Assembly: GCA_020161655.1 (NCBI GenBank)
Contig: JAIUPC010000019.1
Location: forward strand, 186,001 to 250,000
DNA from: Pseudomonadota bacterium
GTDB lineage: Bacteria > Pseudomonadota > Alphaproteobacteria > Rhodobacterales > Rhodobacteraceae
Length of the DNA: 64,000 nucleotides
Direction: 5' to 3'
In this document: positions 27,495 to 35,155 of the stretch, one piece after another
Layout: the number at the start of each line of letters is the position of its first letter
How positions within the stretch are numbered: position 1 is the stretch's first letter
Program-made: the position numbers and the translations under genes
The notes under the pieces: generated by a model
Told to the model about the DNA's origin: nothing
Seen by the model: the letters and a program-made list of their open reading frames with translations, nothing else
Databases searched by the model: none

Positions 27495-28499
27495 TCAGCC
27501 CGTGATTTCCGAAACCTTGACCGCGCGGCCTTCCTTGACCGACTTAACTGCGGCATCGGCAAGCGCCAGCGCGGCCAGACCGTCCTGGCCCGAGGGCGAG
27601 ATCTTTGCGCCGCCCGTGACCGCCGCGATGAAGGCGGCGATTTCGGCGGCATAGGCCTCGGTGTAGCGGGTCATGAAGAAGTCGTGGAGCGGCGGGCGGT
27701 TGTAGCCGGCGGCAGAAGCGATCTCGATCGACACCGGGCGCTGGTTTTCGGCGGACGCGACGCCTTCGGAGCCGTGCACTTCGATCCGCTGGTCATAGCC
27801 ATAGGTGGCGCGGCGGGAGTTGGAGATGACGGCCTGCTTGCCCGACTTCGTGGTCAGGATGACCGAGGCGGAATCCCAGTCGCCGGCCTTGCCGATTTCC
27901 GGATCGACCAGCACGGCGGCGGAGGCCATCACCGTCTCGACCTCTTCGCCCAAGAGGAAGCGGGCCATGTCGAAGTCATGTATCGTCATGTCGCGGAAGA
28001 TGCCCCCCGAGACCTTGATGTAGCTGACCGGCGGCGCGCCGGGATCGCGCGAGGTGATCGTCACCATCTCAACCTTGCCGATCTTGCCGGCGTCGATGGC
28101 ATCACGGACCGCCTTGAAATGCGGATCGAAGCGGCGGTTGAAGCCGACCATCAGCTTGGCCTTGGTCTGATCCACCACCTTGAGGCAGGCCTTCACCCGC
28201 TCAAGCGACAGATCGACCGGCTTTTCGCAGAAGATCGCCTTGCCGGCGCGGGCGAAGCGCTCGATCAGGTCGGCATGGGTGTTGGTGGGCGTGCAGATCA
28301 CCACGGCGTCGATGTCCTTCGCCGCCTCGATGGCTTCGATGCTGCGCACCTCGCAGCCGTATTGCGCGGCAATCGCTTCGGCGGCCGGGGCCATCGCATC
28401 GGCGACGGCGACGAGCGTGGCATTGGGGTCGCCGCTGACGGCTTTCGCATGGACCTTGCCGATGCGCCCCGCGCCCAGAACCGCAAACCTGACAGTCAT
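27495..28499 (-). CDS. iolG: Inositol 2-dehydrogenase
   Basis: NAD-dependent oxidation of myo-inositol to 2-keto-myo-inositol, the first catabolic step. The 334-residue protein begins VRFAVLGAGRIGKVHAK, a GFO/IDH/MocA-type Rossmann motif, and carries the catalytic CEKPVDLS motif (Lys at about 97) and the GGIFRDMTIHDFDMARF segment with the active-site Asp/His pair. It lies between the ABC ATPase gene (72-bp gap) and iolC (6-bp gap). Some family members act on scyllo-inositol or O-methylated inositols, which would be relevant given the mocDE genes nearby. Confidence 0.93.
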   Translation of the reverse strand: MTVRFAVLGAGRIGKVHAKAVSGDPNATLVAVADAMAPAAEAIAAQYGCEVRSIEAIEAAKDIDAVVICTPTNTHADLIERFARAGKAIFCEKPVDLSLERVKACLKVVDQTKAKLMVGFNRRFDPHFKAVRDAIDAGKIGKVEMVTITSRDPGAPPVSYIKVSGGIFRDMTIHDFDMARFLLGEEVETVMASAAVLVDPEIGKAGDWDSASVILTTKSGKQAVISNSRRATYGYDQRIEVHGSEGVASAENQRPVSIEIASAAGYNRPPLHDFFMTRYTEAYAAEIAAFIAAVTGGAKISPSGQDGLAALALADAAVKSVKEGRAVKVSEITG

Positions 28500-28570
28500 T
28501 TCTCTTTCTCCTCTGACGCGGACCGCCCCGGCGGTCGCGAATTGCTCGATTGGTTTTTCGACCTGAAGGC

Positions 28571-29341
28571 TCAGGCGACGGCAGCGTCGCTCGCCCCTTT
28601 GACGCCGGTGATGTAGCTGACGATGTCGTTGCCGTCGGTCTCGTCCTTGTTGAGGCTCGCCACGATCCGGCCCCGGCGGAAGACCACGATCCGGTCCACG
28701 AGGTCGAAGACCTGGCGGAGGTTGTGGCTGATGAGGATCATGGGAATCCCGCGTTCCTTCAAGCCCCGGATGATGTTCTCGACCTGCGCGGTTTCCTGCA
28801 CCCCAAGCGCTGCCGTCGGCTCATCCATGATCACCATCTTCGAGGCGAAGGCAGCGGTGCGGGCGATGGCCACGCATTGGCGCTGACCGCCCGACATGTT
28901 GCGGATGGCGTTATCGACATTGGGGATCTTGACCGCCGTGGTCTTCAAGGCCTCAAGCGTCCGGTCGCGCATGGCCTTGCGGTCGAGGACCGAGAAGGGG
29001 CCGAGCTTGAAGCGGAAGATCTCGCGCCCGAGGAAGAGGTTCGACGGCACGTCAAGATCGTCGGCAAGGGCCAGCGTCTGGAACACCGTCTCGATCCCGG
29101 CCTCGCGGGCCTCAAGCGGGTCCTTGAACTCGACATTCGAGCCGTCGAAATGGATCTCACCCGAGGAGTGCTTTTCGACCGCCGTGATCTGGCGCACGAA
29201 GGTCGACTTGCCCGCGCCGTTGTCGCCGACGATGGCGACATGCTCGCCGCGACGAAGGGTGAAGTTCGCATCCTCAAGCGCATGGACGCCGCCGTAGCGC
29301 TTGGTCAGGTTGCGGGTTTCAAGAATGATGTCGTTGCTCAT
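28571..29341 (-). CDS. Inositol ABC transporter ATP-binding protein
   Basis: ATPase of the ribose/inositol (CUT2-type) importer, 256 residues with one nucleotide-binding domain. Walker A is GDNGAGKST (about 37-45), the signature is MSGGQRQCVAIARTA, and Walker B is MVIMDEPTAALG. Many CUT2 importers, including the Caulobacter inositol system, use a double-length ATPase; this one is single, as in the FrcA group, so it must dimerise. It follows the permease gene by 12 bp and precedes iolG. Inositol specificity is inferred from location. Confidence 0.9.
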   Translation of the reverse strand: MSNDIILETRNLTKRYGGVHALEDANFTLRRGEHVAIVGDNGAGKSTFVRQITAVEKHSSGEIHFDGSNVEFKDPLEAREAGIETVFQTLALADDLDVPSNLFLGREIFRFKLGPFSVLDRKAMRDRTLEALKTTAVKIPNVDNAIRNMSGGQRQCVAIARTAAFASKMVIMDEPTAALGVQETAQVENIIRGLKERGIPMILISHNLRQVFDLVDRIVVFRRGRIVASLNKDETDGNDIVSYITGVKGASDAAVA

Positions 29342-29353
29342 GGTCCTGCCCCC

Positions 29354-30424
29354 TTACCCGCGCGACCGGCCGCGCTGGCGCCATTGGTCGAGAACGACCG
29401 CGCCGACGATGATCACGCCCTTGACCATCTCCTGATAGTAGGCGTCGAGCCTGAGGAACGTGAAGCCCGAGATGATGACGCCGAAGATCAGCGCGCCAAG
29501 CACCGTCCCGAGGATCGAGCCGCGCCCGCCCTGCAATGAGACGCCGCCGATGACCGCCATGGCGATGGCGTCAAGCTCGTACATCACCCCCATGCCCGCC
29601 TGCGCCGTCAGGTTCTTGGAACTGAGCACGATGGCGGCGAGGGCGGCGAGCATCCCGGCGATGGAATAGACCAGGATCTTGTGACGGTTGACGTTGATGC
29701 CCGACATCCGCGCCGCCTGTTCGTTCGAGCCGATGGCGTAGCAGTGCTTTCCGTATTTCGTGTAGGTCATGATGGCGTGGAAGAGGAGCGCCAGAAGGAC
29801 GAAGATCACGACCGGCATCAGACCCTTGCCGATGGCGGCATAGGATTCGGTCGGGAATGAGATCGGGTTGCCGTTCGACCACCATTTCGACAGGCCGCGC
29901 GCCGTCACCATCATGCCAAGGGTGGCGATGAAGGGCGGGATGCGGGTGGTGGCGATCAGCCCGCCGTTGATGAAGCCCGCGATGAGGCCGCAGCCGAGGC
30001 CGACGAGCACCGGCACGAGGACCGGAAGGTCCATCGCCCAGTCGCCGAAGATGGCCTTCGGGTTGGGGTTGCCGTTGACGAGGGCGGTCTGCGCGAAGCT
30101 CATGGTGATCATCGCGGTCGCGCCGACGATGGAGCCGGAAGACAGGTCGATGCCGCCGTTGATGATGACCTGCGTCACACCGATGGCGATGATGCCGACG
30201 ATGGACACCTGCAGGATGATGATGTTCAGCCGCTGCCAGTTGAAGATGCCCTCAACATTCTCGCGCGTGTTGAAAAGGAAGCTGTCGCCGATGAACAGGC
30301 GGCCGAGAAGCTCGAATGCGACGACAATCGCGACAAGGGCGATGAAGACGTTCAGTTCCTGCGGGCGTTCCCGCTTTGCCGGATCGTATTTCAGGCCGCC
30401 GAGGCCATGTGCAGCTTGCGCCAA
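29354..30424 (-). CDS. Inositol ABC transporter permease
   Basis: Membrane subunit of the CUT2-type importer, about 356 residues with eight or more hydrophobic segments. Family features include GGIDLSSGSIVGATAM (about 95-110), GLIATTRIPPFIATLGMM and the coupling region GINVNRHKILVYSIAGM. I prefer TTG 30424 as start because AAGGGAAGGAACC precedes it; the frame continues to 30484, but that part overlaps the stem-loops downstream of the binding-protein gene. A single permease gene is normal for CUT2 systems, which homodimerise. Confidence 0.88.
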   Translation of the reverse strand: MAQAAHGLGGLKYDPAKRERPQELNVFIALVAIVVAFELLGRLFIGDSFLFNTRENVEGIFNWQRLNIIILQVSIVGIIAIGVTQVIINGGIDLSSGSIVGATAMITMSFAQTALVNGNPNPKAIFGDWAMDLPVLVPVLVGLGCGLIAGFINGGLIATTRIPPFIATLGMMVTARGLSKWWSNGNPISFPTESYAAIGKGLMPVVIFVLLALLFHAIMTYTKYGKHCYAIGSNEQAARMSGINVNRHKILVYSIAGMLAALAAIVLSSKNLTAQAGMGVMYELDAIAMAVIGGVSLQGGRGSILGTVLGALIFGVIISGFTFLRLDAYYQEMVKGVIIVGAVVLDQWRQRGRSRG

Positions 30425-30449
30425 TGCGAGGTTCCTTCCCTTAAGTCCG

Positions 30450-30515
30450 GGCCCGCGCCGGGGCGCGGGCCGGATCAAGTCCACGTTGGTAGGCCGGAGC
30501 GGCTGACGCCGCTCC
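30450..30515 (-). other. Two stem-loops between inositol binding-protein and permease genes
   Basis: GGAGCGGC (30496-30503) pairs with GCCGCTCC (30508-30515) over a 4-nt loop, starting 15 bp after the binding-protein stop. A second hairpin pairs GGCCCGCGC (30450-30458) with GCGCGGGCC (30463-30471). No T-run follows in the direction of transcription. Confidence 0.65.
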
Positions 30516-30530
30516 GTTCATCCGGTCGGA

Positions 30531-31478
30531 TCAGTTCTTCGCGAGGTAGTCGCCGATGTTCTTCGGCGTCACGAGCTCGAACGGCACCCAGACCTTCTGG
30601 TCCACCGCTTCGCCCTTGGCGAGCTTCACCGCCGCGTCGAGCGCGCCCTGGCCCTGGCCGGCGGCGTTCTGGAACACGGTCACGTCGAGATCGCCCGCCT
30701 GCATCGCCGCAAGCGCGTCCTGCGTGGCATCGACACCGCCGACAACGATGGTGCCCATGTCGAGCCCGGCGGCCTTCATCGCCTGGATCGCGCCGATGGC
30801 CATTTCGTCGTTGTTGGAGATCACGCCGTCAAAGGCCGCGCCGGTCGAAAGCCAGTTGGTCATGAGGTTGGTGGCCTCTTCGCGCGACCAGTTCGCCGTC
30901 TGCTCGTCGATGATGTTGAGCTTGACCGCGCATTTGCCGCCGTCGATCACGTCATGGATGTCGGCAGTCCGCTGCACGGCGGCCTGGTTCGAAAGCTCGC
31001 CCATCATCACATAGACATTGGCTTCGGTCTTGCCCTGATCCTCGGCGAAGATGCGGCAAACCTCGATGGTTTCAAGCGTGCCGGAGTCGACTTCGTTCGA
31101 GGCCACGAAAGCCTGATTGTCGGGCAGCGTGTCGATGTTGACCGGCTGGCGGTTGACGTAGACCAAGGGCACGTTGGCTGCGGCGGCGGCATCGGACATC
31201 GCCTGCGTGGCCGAGGTATCGACCGGGTTGACGACGATCGCGCTCACGCCCGAGGCGATGAAGTTGTTGATCTGGTCAAGCTGCTTGGCCACATCGTTCT
31301 GCGCGTCTTCGATCTGCACGCCGATGCCGTTGTCGTCGGCGTACTTCTGGATGCCGTTCCTGAGGACGGTCAGGAAGTTGTCGTCGAACTTCGCCATCGA
31401 AACGCCGACGTTCTCGGCGGCCATGGCGGTAGTGCCCATGAGTGCGGCAAGACCGGCCGCGAACACGATTTTCTTCAT
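30531..31478 (-). CDS. Inositol ABC transporter substrate-binding protein (IbpA-like)
   Basis: Periplasmic binding protein of 315 residues with a Sec signal peptide (MKKIVFAAGLAALMGTTAMA). The mature part AENVGVSMAKFDDNFLTVLRNG and the ligand-site segments VNRQPVN, ISNNDEMAIGAIQAMK and VVGGVDATQDALAAM belong to the ribose/galactose/inositol-binding (periplasmic-binding-protein type I) group. The start follows AGGAGGAAG. It is first of the three transporter genes and upstream of iolG-C-D-E-B, which makes myo-inositol the likely ligand. Strong stem-loops flank the gene on both sides. Confidence 0.9.
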   Translation of the reverse strand: MKKIVFAAGLAALMGTTAMAAENVGVSMAKFDDNFLTVLRNGIQKYADDNGIGVQIEDAQNDVAKQLDQINNFIASGVSAIVVNPVDTSATQAMSDAAAAANVPLVYVNRQPVNIDTLPDNQAFVASNEVDSGTLETIEVCRIFAEDQGKTEANVYVMMGELSNQAAVQRTADIHDVIDGGKCAVKLNIIDEQTANWSREEATNLMTNWLSTGAAFDGVISNNDEMAIGAIQAMKAAGLDMGTIVVGGVDATQDALAAMQAGDLDVTVFQNAAGQGQGALDAAVKLAKGEAVDQKVWVPFELVTPKNIGDYLAKN

Positions 31479-31493
31479 AGTCTTCCTCCTAAA

Positions 31494-31552
31494 GGGATGT
31501 CCGGCACATCCCTGCTCCCTGATCTGAATGCCGGATGCCCTCCTCCGGGCAT
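31494..31552 (-). other. Two stem-loops upstream of the inositol binding-protein gene
   Basis: ATGCCC (31535-31540) pairs with GGGCAT (31547-31552), with a purine-rich loop (GGAGGA on the minus strand). GGGATGT (31494-31500) pairs with ACATCCC (31506-31512), ending just before the ribosome binding site. They lie between the IolI-like gene and the binding-protein gene and may mark an mRNA processing point or a weak terminator. Confidence 0.5.
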
Positions 31553-31570
31553 TTCTTCTTGTGCCTCGCC

Positions 31571-32389
31571 TCAGGCGGTCAGCTCGGCCACCTGGGACGA
31601 GATGAAATCGAAGGACCGGGCGAGTTCGGCCTCCGGATTGCGATATGCGTGAACCTCGGGGGCGAAGCTTTCCATCGAGATCGGCCCCTTGAAGCCGGCG
31701 GCGCGGAGCGCGCGGATCTGCGCGACATTGCCAAGCCGGTCCTTGTCGTCGACGAGGATGCGGTGCTGGTCGCCCATCTCGTCGACCGACAGCGCCGGAT
31801 CGACGACGCCGGAAATATGGATGATGCCGGTATGGGCGGGGAAATAGTCGCCGCCGCCGGCAAGGGTGTGGTGGAAGGTGTCATGGACGAGCTTGAAGCG
31901 GCCAGAGGCGCCGAGCGCCTCGATCGCCTCCACCGCTTCTGATTTGTAGCGAAGGGCGCAGACCGCGAAGCCAAGGGGTTCAACCATGCCGACCAGCCCG
32001 TGATCCTCAAGCATCGGCTTCAGGTCACGGAGCGCGAGCCGCAGGTTCGCCTGCCTCTCACCATTGCCCATGCCAAGCCCGTCGTTGCGCGGGATCAGGC
32101 TGACCGCCTCGGCCCCCGCCGCCTTGGCGATCTTCATCAGCGCCAGCGCCTCATCGGCCTTGGCCGGGGACCAGTCGTTGAAGCGCTTGACCTCGGCCAC
32201 GGCAAGGAGCCTGAGGCCCTTCGACCGCGCCAGTTCCCCGCCCGCTTCCGGCGACATGCCATCGAAGAGCGCCTGCGGCAGGTCGTTCCTGACCTCGATC
32301 CCGACAAGGCCAAGATCGGCGGCCATCTCGACAAGCCGGGCGTAGTTCAGGCGCGCCACAGTCATGTGGTTCAATGCGAATGGCAGCAT
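31571..32389 (-). CDS. IolI-like sugar isomerase/epimerase (TIM barrel)
   Basis: A 272-residue AP-endonuclease-type TIM barrel related to IolI, the 2-keto-myo-inositol isomerase that lets D-chiro-inositol enter the pathway. Candidate metal ligands are Glu in GMVEPLGF, Asp/His in LVHDTFHHTLAGG, His in IIHISGVVD and Glu in ISMESFAPE. The ATG at 32389 follows GGGAGGAACG; the frame's earlier GTG at 32407 lies inside that binding site. It is the first gene after the LacI regulator and before the transporter, an operon position that supports a role in inositol isomer conversion. Confidence 0.85.
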   Translation of the reverse strand: MLPFALNHMTVARLNYARLVEMAADLGLVGIEVRNDLPQALFDGMSPEAGGELARSKGLRLLAVAEVKRFNDWSPAKADEALALMKIAKAAGAEAVSLIPRNDGLGMGNGERQANLRLALRDLKPMLEDHGLVGMVEPLGFAVCALRYKSEAVEAIEALGASGRFKLVHDTFHHTLAGGGDYFPAHTGIIHISGVVDPALSVDEMGDQHRILVDDKDRLGNVAQIRALRAAGFKGPISMESFAPEVHAYRNPEAELARSFDFISSQVAELTA

Positions 32390-32470
32390 GTCTGGCGTTC
32401 CTCCCACAGGTCCGACCCGGTCGCCACCGGGGTTCGGAATGTCAGGAAGGTTGCGCCCTGCCCAACCGAC

Positions 32471-32545
32471 TCGTCAACGCATCGGGGTGCAGTTTCCATC
32501 ATTCATGACGAGTTACCCATCATGCCGATGATGTCTTTTCGTCAT
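32471..32545 (-). promoter_or_regulatory. Iol operon upstream region with TGACGA-type motifs
   Basis: Between the LacI gene and the IolI-like gene, ATGACGA (32505-32511) faces its inverted copy TCGTCAT (32539-32545), with another TCGTCA at 32471-32476. Between the arms is an imperfect palindrome CATCATGCCGATGATG (32518-32533). The same TGACGA word recurs upstream of the LacI gene, suggesting one regulator acts on both sides. Function is inferred. Confidence 0.45.
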
Positions 32546-33576
32546 CAGATGGATTCGCCGATGTAGAGATCGGGCCTGAGGAAATGCTGGCCGGTAATCT
32601 CGGAAGGCCCGTTTGCGACCGCCGCCACCATCAGCACCACCAGATCGCGGCAAAGCGTGGCGAGGGGCGTGGCGATGACCAGAACCGCATAGCGGTCCTG
32701 CAGGGCGGAGCGGCTTTCGGGCGTCAGTTCGTTGATGACCAGCGCCACTTCGCCCGGCGCCCGCGCCTCGCGCAGCGCGGCAATGGCGCCCTCCATCCCG
32801 CCGCCGGCGCAGTAGATGCCGCGCAAGTCGGGATGGCGGGCCAGAAGGTCGAGCGTTGCCTCATAGGTCAGTTGCCGGGTCTCAAGGTTCACCAGCGTAT
32901 CGAGGATGGTGAACTGCGGCGCGAACTCGCGGAAGTAGCTGCGAAAGCCTGTTTCGCGCAGCTCATGCCCATGCCAGCGGTAGCCGCCGACGAAGACCGC
33001 GATCTTGCCCGGCTTGTGCGTTGCGGTCGTGATCATCGACGCGGCGATGCGGCCAACCTTCAGATTGTTGAGGCCAACGTAGTTTTCCCGCACGCCCTGG
33101 GCATAGTCATTGAGAAGCGAAAAGCACGGCACGCCGCTGTCGCGCAGGTCCTGCACAACCTCGGTCACTTCGTGATGGGTGACGGCAGAGGCAGCGATCG
33201 CATCCACCCTGCCCTTCATGCTGGCCATCAGCCGGGCGAAGTCGGCGGGCGACTGTGAGGGCGAATATTCGAAGATCGCCTCAGCATGGACGCCCGTGGC
33301 AGCCGTGACCGCGCGCCCGATCTCGGCGGCGAAGTTCTGGTAGAAGGCCTGCTTTTCCTTGTGGAGGACAAAGCCGAAGCGCATCTGCGGCAGCTCGGTC
33401 TGGATGCGCTGGCCGATCAGCCCGGCGGCATGGTAGCCGATCCGCTGCGCCGCCTCGAAAACCTGGCGCGCGGTTGCCTCGCGCACCTTCTCGCGTCCGT
33501 TCAGGACACGGTCCACGGTGGCGACGCTGACCCCCGCCTCACGCGCCACATCGGTGATCGTCTTTCTGCGGGCCAT
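32545..33576 (-). CDS. LacI-family regulator, probable inositol regulator
   Basis: A 343-residue LacI-type regulator. The DNA-binding helix-turn-helix is ITDVAREAGVSVATVDRVLNGR (residues 7-28); the VDR variant in place of VSR is seen in sugar-alcohol regulators. The C-terminal domain has the periplasmic-binding-protein fold of ribose/inositol type. It lies between the inositol operon (same strand, downstream) and the divergent mocDE genes, so it is well placed to control both. Repeated TGACGA words occur on both sides of the gene. Inositol or an inositol derivative is the expected effector. Confidence 0.9.
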   Translation of the reverse strand: MARRKTITDVAREAGVSVATVDRVLNGREKVREATARQVFEAAQRIGYHAAGLIGQRIQTELPQMRFGFVLHKEKQAFYQNFAAEIGRAVTAATGVHAEAIFEYSPSQSPADFARLMASMKGRVDAIAASAVTHHEVTEVVQDLRDSGVPCFSLLNDYAQGVRENYVGLNNLKVGRIAASMITTATHKPGKIAVFVGGYRWHGHELRETGFRSYFREFAPQFTILDTLVNLETRQLTYEATLDLLARHPDLRGIYCAGGGMEGAIAALREARAPGEVALVINELTPESRSALQDRYAVLVIATPLATLCRDLVVLMVAAVANGPSEITGQHFLRPDLYIGESI

Positions 33577-33584
33577 GTGATTTC

Positions 33585-33637
33585 TGACGAAATGCCATCA
33601 CTCATTCTGACGATAATTGACGATAACTGACGAGAAA
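33585..33637. promoter_or_regulatory. TGACGA repeat array between the LacI regulator and mocD
   Basis: Three tandem units with an exact 10-bp period, TGACGATAAT, TGACGATAAC and TGACGAGAAA, occupy 33608-33637, and a fourth TGACGA is at 33585-33590. One helical turn per unit places all copies on one DNA face. It lies in the divergent promoter region, so it is a candidate operator for the LacI gene itself and for mocD. Confidence 0.6.
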
Positions 33638-33683
33638 GGAAGAGCCGGTCTGGCGTGATGCGCCACACCGCCCTTAACCTTCC

Positions 33684-33719
33684 CCTCCGACGGCCCGATC
33701 ATGGAACGGGCCTCGGAGG
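33684..33719 (+). promoter_or_regulatory. Hairpin covering the mocD ribosome binding site
   Basis: CCTCCGA (33684-33690) pairs with TCGGAGG (33713-33719) and GGCCCG (33692-33697) pairs with CGGGCC (33707-33712), leaving one bulged C and a 9-nt loop. The 3' arm contains GGAGG, 7 bases before the mocD ATG. A 13-bp stem of this strength would hide the ribosome binding site unless opened. Confidence 0.6.
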
Positions 33720-33726
33720 AGGACAG

Positions 33727-34812
33727 ATGGCCAAAAGGGATTACAGCCTCTTGGGTGAGGATTCGCGCCGCGCGGTCGAAAACGGCCTTGCCGCCGCCGA
33801 ATGGTATCATACCGAGATCCCGCGCAAGGAGATGAAGGCGCTGATGGCGCGGGAGGATCAGCCCGCGATCCGCGATTCGATCATCCTTTACGGGTCGATG
33901 ATCCTCTTTGCCGGTCTCGGCATCTGGCTCTGGCCCTCATGGTGGTCGGCCCCCTTCTGGCTCGCCTACGGCGTCCTTTACGGCTCGGCGATGGATTCGC
34001 GCTGGCATGAATGCGGCCACGGCACGCCTTTCCGCACCCCGTGGATGAACGTCGTCGTCTACCAGATCGCCAGTTTCTGCATGGTTCGGAACCCGGTGAC
34101 GTGGCGCTGGAGCCATGCCCGCCACCATACCGATACCGTGATCGTCGGCCGCGATCCGGAGATCGTGGCGATGCGGCCCCCGGCGCTTTTCCGCATCTTC
34201 CTCAACTTCTTTGGCATTATCGACGCCTGGAACGGCTGGGCGCGGATGCTTCTGAATGCCTCCGGCAGGCTCGACCCCGAAGAGGCGACCTATATCCCCG
34301 AAAGCGAACAGCCGAAGGTGATCCGTGTCGCGCGGATCTGGACCGCGATCTACGCGGCGACGATCCTGCAGGCGCTTGCGATGCAGTCGATCCTGCCCCT
34401 GATGGTGATCGGCCTGCCGCGGCTGTACGGCGCCTGGCACCATGTCCTGACCGGCATCCTCCAGCACGCGGGCCTTGCCGATAACGTCATCGACCACCGG
34501 ATGAACAGCCGCACGGTCTACATGAACCCGATCAGCCGCTTCATCTACTGGAACATGAACTACCATGTCGAACACCACATGTTCCCGATGGTGCCCTATC
34601 ACCGGCTGCCGGAGCTGCACGCAAAGATCATGCATGACCTGCCGCCACCGAACACGTCGATCTGGCAGGCCTATGCCGAGGTCTGGCCGGCACTGAAGCG
34701 GCAGCTTCGCTACGAGGACTACTTCCTCCGCCGCGACCTGCCGGCGACGGCGAAGCCCTACCGGGAAGATTTCCATAAAGACGCGCTCGGCCATGCCGTG
34801 CCGGCCGAATGA
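33727..34812 (+). CDS. MocD-like membrane di-iron oxygenase (fatty acid desaturase superfamily)
   Basis: A 361-residue integral-membrane oxygenase with the three histidine boxes of desaturases and hydroxylases: HECGH (94-98), HARHH (130-134) and HVEHH (280-284), plus QHAG at 246-249. Several hydrophobic segments lie between them. It resembles MocD, which with MocE acts in rhizopine (3-O-methyl-scyllo-inosamine) catabolism. The next gene encodes a matching Rieske ferredoxin. Position beside an inositol pathway and its LacI regulator supports an inositol-derived substrate, probably an O-methyl ether that is oxidatively demethylated. No ferredoxin reductase (MocF) is adjacent. A fatty-acid or other alkyl substrate cannot be excluded. 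Confidence 0.85.
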   Translation: MAKRDYSLLGEDSRRAVENGLAAAEWYHTEIPRKEMKALMAREDQPAIRDSIILYGSMILFAGLGIWLWPSWWSAPFWLAYGVLYGSAMDSRWHECGHGTPFRTPWMNVVVYQIASFCMVRNPVTWRWSHARHHTDTVIVGRDPEIVAMRPPALFRIFLNFFGIIDAWNGWARMLLNASGRLDPEEATYIPESEQPKVIRVARIWTAIYAATILQALAMQSILPLMVIGLPRLYGAWHHVLTGILQHAGLADNVIDHRMNSRTVYMNPISRFIYWNMNYHVEHHMFPMVPYHRLPELHAKIMHDLPPPNTSIWQAYAEVWPALKRQLRYEDYFLRRDLPATAKPYREDFHKDALGHAVPAE

Positions 34813-34839
34813 CCACTGATTGAAAGGGAGGCAACACCT

Positions 34840-35154
34840 ATGAGCAACTGGATCGACGCCTGTTCGACCGACGAGATCGACGAAGAAGACGTGATGCGCT
34901 TCGACCACGATGGCCGGACCTTCGCCATCTACCATTCGCCGGATGGCGAGTTCTTCGCCACCGACGGGCTTTGCTCGCACGAGAAGGTCCACCTCGCCGG
35001 GGGCCTCGTCATGGACTACATGATCGAATGCCCGAAACATAACGGCCAGTTCGATTACCGGACCGGCGAGGCGATGCGCGCGCCGGTCTGCGTCAACCTT
35101 CGGACCTATCCGGTCAAGGTCGAAGGCGACCGCGTGTTGCTTCAGGTCGGCTGA
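34840..35154 (+). CDS. MocE-like Rieske [2Fe-2S] ferredoxin
   Basis: A 104-residue soluble Rieske protein that would pass electrons to the MocD-like oxygenase. Cluster ligands are Cys45 and His47 (CSHEKVH) and Cys64 and His67 (CPKHNGQ), with 16 residues between the two pairs, as in biphenyl-type and MocE ferredoxins. Start at 34840 follows AAGGGAGG. It begins 27 bp after mocD and its stop is one base before the PanB-like gene, so the three are one unit. Confidence 0.92.
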   Translation: MSNWIDACSTDEIDEEDVMRFDHDGRTFAIYHSPDGEFFATDGLCSHEKVHLAGGLVMDYMIECPKHNGQFDYRTGEAMRAPVCVNLRTYPVKVEGDRVLLQVG

Positions 35155-35155
35155 G

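Noticed and set aside
33608-33637. Tandem TGACGA units considered as a CRISPR or minisatellite
   Set aside because: Units are only 10 bp, lack spacers, and lie in a divergent promoter; an operator array fits better.
33655-33726. Upstream extension of the mocD frame
   Set aside because: It runs through the hairpin and ribosome binding site; family similarity starts at ATG 33727.
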